Assembly: GCF_021130785.1 (NCBI RefSeq)
Contig: NW_025777941.1
Coordinates: 85,509 to 149,508 of the forward strand
Direction of reading: 5' to 3'
From: Homalodisca vitripennis
Taxonomy: Eukaryota; Arthropoda; Insecta; Hemiptera; Cicadellidae
Length of the DNA stretch: 64,000 bases
In this document: piece by piece, positions 62,840-64,000 of the stretch
How positions within the stretch are numbered: the stretch's first letter is position 1
How the letters are laid out: every line of letters starts with the position of its first letter
Notes under the pieces: model-generated
Told to the model about the DNA's origin: nothing
Database searches by the model: none
What the model saw: the letters and a program-made list of their open reading frames with translations, nothing else
Translations under genes and position numbers: made by a program

Positions 62840-64000
62840 AGTAATTGACACTCCCCCAGTAATTGGCACTTGTGATTTATTTAGCCTATTTAAGACTTGT
62901 GTTCACTGATTTCAGCTGTTCAGATAATCATTGCCTAAAAGTGTTTTTTCCAAGATTCCATGTTTTTGTTTCTCCTACTTGGTTGTTATTGAGTTCTATA
63001 AGTTGGCTCATTCATTGTGGCATCTAAGTTATCCTGTTTCTTCCGTAAAAATTGCCAGGTAAGCGCAACTTGTTTCATTAATATCATCTTTAATTGATTG
63101 TATTTTAACGAAAGTACTAAGATTTCTATAATCCTCATGAAATTTACTATCAGTTGGTTAAAAGTTATAACCTAACCCTAACAGTTTTTGGAGGGACTTT
63201 AGCTGTGCCTTGTTACTGGATTTAAAAAAAGCATTTCCCTACTGATTGGCAGTAACTGCCAATTACTAAGTCAACAAAAATCTAGTAATTGGCACTTCTA
63301 ATTTTTTGTCTAAATGATAGGTTATTAAAGGCTAGGTTTGTTTTTCAAATATTTAATTTAAGGGTTTAGCCTAATTAGTCTGATCTATAAGATGGAAAAC
63401 ATCATGTAGGTTTCATTGACTCCACTTTTGTATTGATGGTTCTGAATAAATTTTTATGAATGCTTTTACACTTTATTAGATGTAAAATCAAGGTAAAACA
63501 AGCTATTTTGTAACAGCACGTCCTTTTAATTGGAGATGATTACAAAATGTCTTATTTTACAGGTGACAATGTCGGGGCCATCGAAGAAACCTAAATTCAA
63601 GTACAGTCAAAAGAACATGGAGGCTGCCATAGCAGCAGTAAAATCTGGGAGAATCTCCGTTTGCAGTCAACAAACGGTTTCAGGTCCCTCGGTCCACTCT
63701 TGTAAATAAGGCAACAGGTGTGACCCCAATAGAAAGAAGAATGGGTCCAGCTCCAGCCTTGGGAGTAAGATGTTGAGGAAATGATAGCAAATTGGGTACG
63801 AGGATTAGCAGTCAGGGGGTTTCCCATAAATAAATTCGATCTTACTATATCTGTGAAACAAATAGTTCAAGAAGTGAAAACTTACTACTAATTTTGTGGA
63901 TGGGATGCCAGGAAAGAAATGGCTGAAATTATTTTCAAAACGCCAACCTGACATTTGCCCTAAAGAGTCTGAAAAGCTAAGTAAAGGATAACCATCTCGA
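62840..64000 (+). mobile_element. 5' part of a pogo-like transposon (runs off the window)
   Basis: CCAGTAATTGACACTCCCCC at about 62840-62859, followed by CAGTAATTGGCACTTG, begins the element; the same AGTAATTGGCACT motif recurs near 63286 and inverted near 63256. A transposase N-terminus starts at 63569. The right half is outside the window, so the terminus assignment is provisional. Confidence 0.5.
63569..64000 (+). pseudogene. pogo-like transposase N-terminus (HTH_psq, broken, partial)
   Basis: MSGPSKKPKFKYSQKNMEAA at 63569, then IAAVKSGRISV. After a shift near 63662 the frame reads NKRFQVPRSTLVNKATG (about 63670-63720). The spacing K-Y-s-x-x-x-hydrophobic-x-x-A-hydrophobic-x-x-hydrophobic...VPRSTL is the pipsqueak-type helix-turn-helix used by pogo/Tigger transposases to bind DNA. 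IANWVRGLAVRGFPINKFDL-coding sequence (about 63788-63840) matches the CENP-B-type second helix-turn-helix. More breaks near 63770 and 63880; catalytic core not in the window. Confidence 0.65.

Overview
The window looks like a transposon graveyard from an AT-rich animal genome, most likely an arthropod. That rests on the element families present (piggyBac, Tc1/mariner, pogo, an I-type and an RTE-type LINE, an LTR element, and Polinton/adintovirus-like elements) and on the absence of any recognisable host gene. I saw no rRNA, tRNA or CRISPR array, but tRNAs cannot be excluded by eye. Almost every coding region is broken, and many breaks are one-base changes in A or T runs.

The centrepiece is a pair of related 18-kb Polinton (Maverick)/adintovirus-like elements in the same orientation: element A at 2702-20641 (6-bp duplication TATATG) and element B at 27853-46135 (6-bp duplication TATATA in a TA microsatellite). 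Each has terminal inverted repeats of about 1.25 kb that themselves carry two genes. Inside lie, in order: a zinc-ribbon protein and small unknown genes, a double-jelly-roll-type major capsid protein, a short zinc-ribbon protein, a coiled-coil fibre-like protein, an adenain-type cysteine protease, a DUF8207-like protein that probably continues into a parvovirus-type phospholipase A2 domain, a minisatellite, a packaging ATPase, a penton-like minor capsid protein, a run of Bro-N cassettes ending in a longer Bro gene, Cys-rich zinc-ribbon genes, a retrovirus-type integrase (B only) and a protein-primed-type DNA polymerase B. This is a complete replication, integration, packaging and capsid set. 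Nearly every start codon sits in a T-run/CTATTTAAATG-like context, which looks like an element-specific promoter.

Region by region: 1-363 is the 3' end of a piggyBac-like gene. 368-21251 is a piggyBac-like element (TTAA flanks) split by Polinton A. 21600-22205 is a 240-bp tandem repeat whose third unit is split by a Sola-like transposon (22213-24958, AAAT duplication). 25345-27100 is a Mutator/Kolobok-like remnant. 27853-46135 is Polinton B. 46196-53922 is a Tc1/mariner element split by a near full-length I-type LINE (46960-53352, minus strand). 53938-58627 is an LTR element with two nearly identical LTRs that keeps the start of gag and an env-like segment but shows no pol. 58705-60834 is a 5'-truncated RTE-type LINE. 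60939-62790 is a second decayed piggyBac on the minus strand with a duplicated 3' end. 62840 to the window end is the 5' part of a pogo-like element.

Comparing A with B gives most of the new information: integrase was deleted from A, a LINE 3' fragment and a 1.2-kb unknown segment inserted into A, the Bro cassette and zinc-ribbon gene numbers differ, and the two TIRs of each element resemble each other more than they resemble those of the other element.
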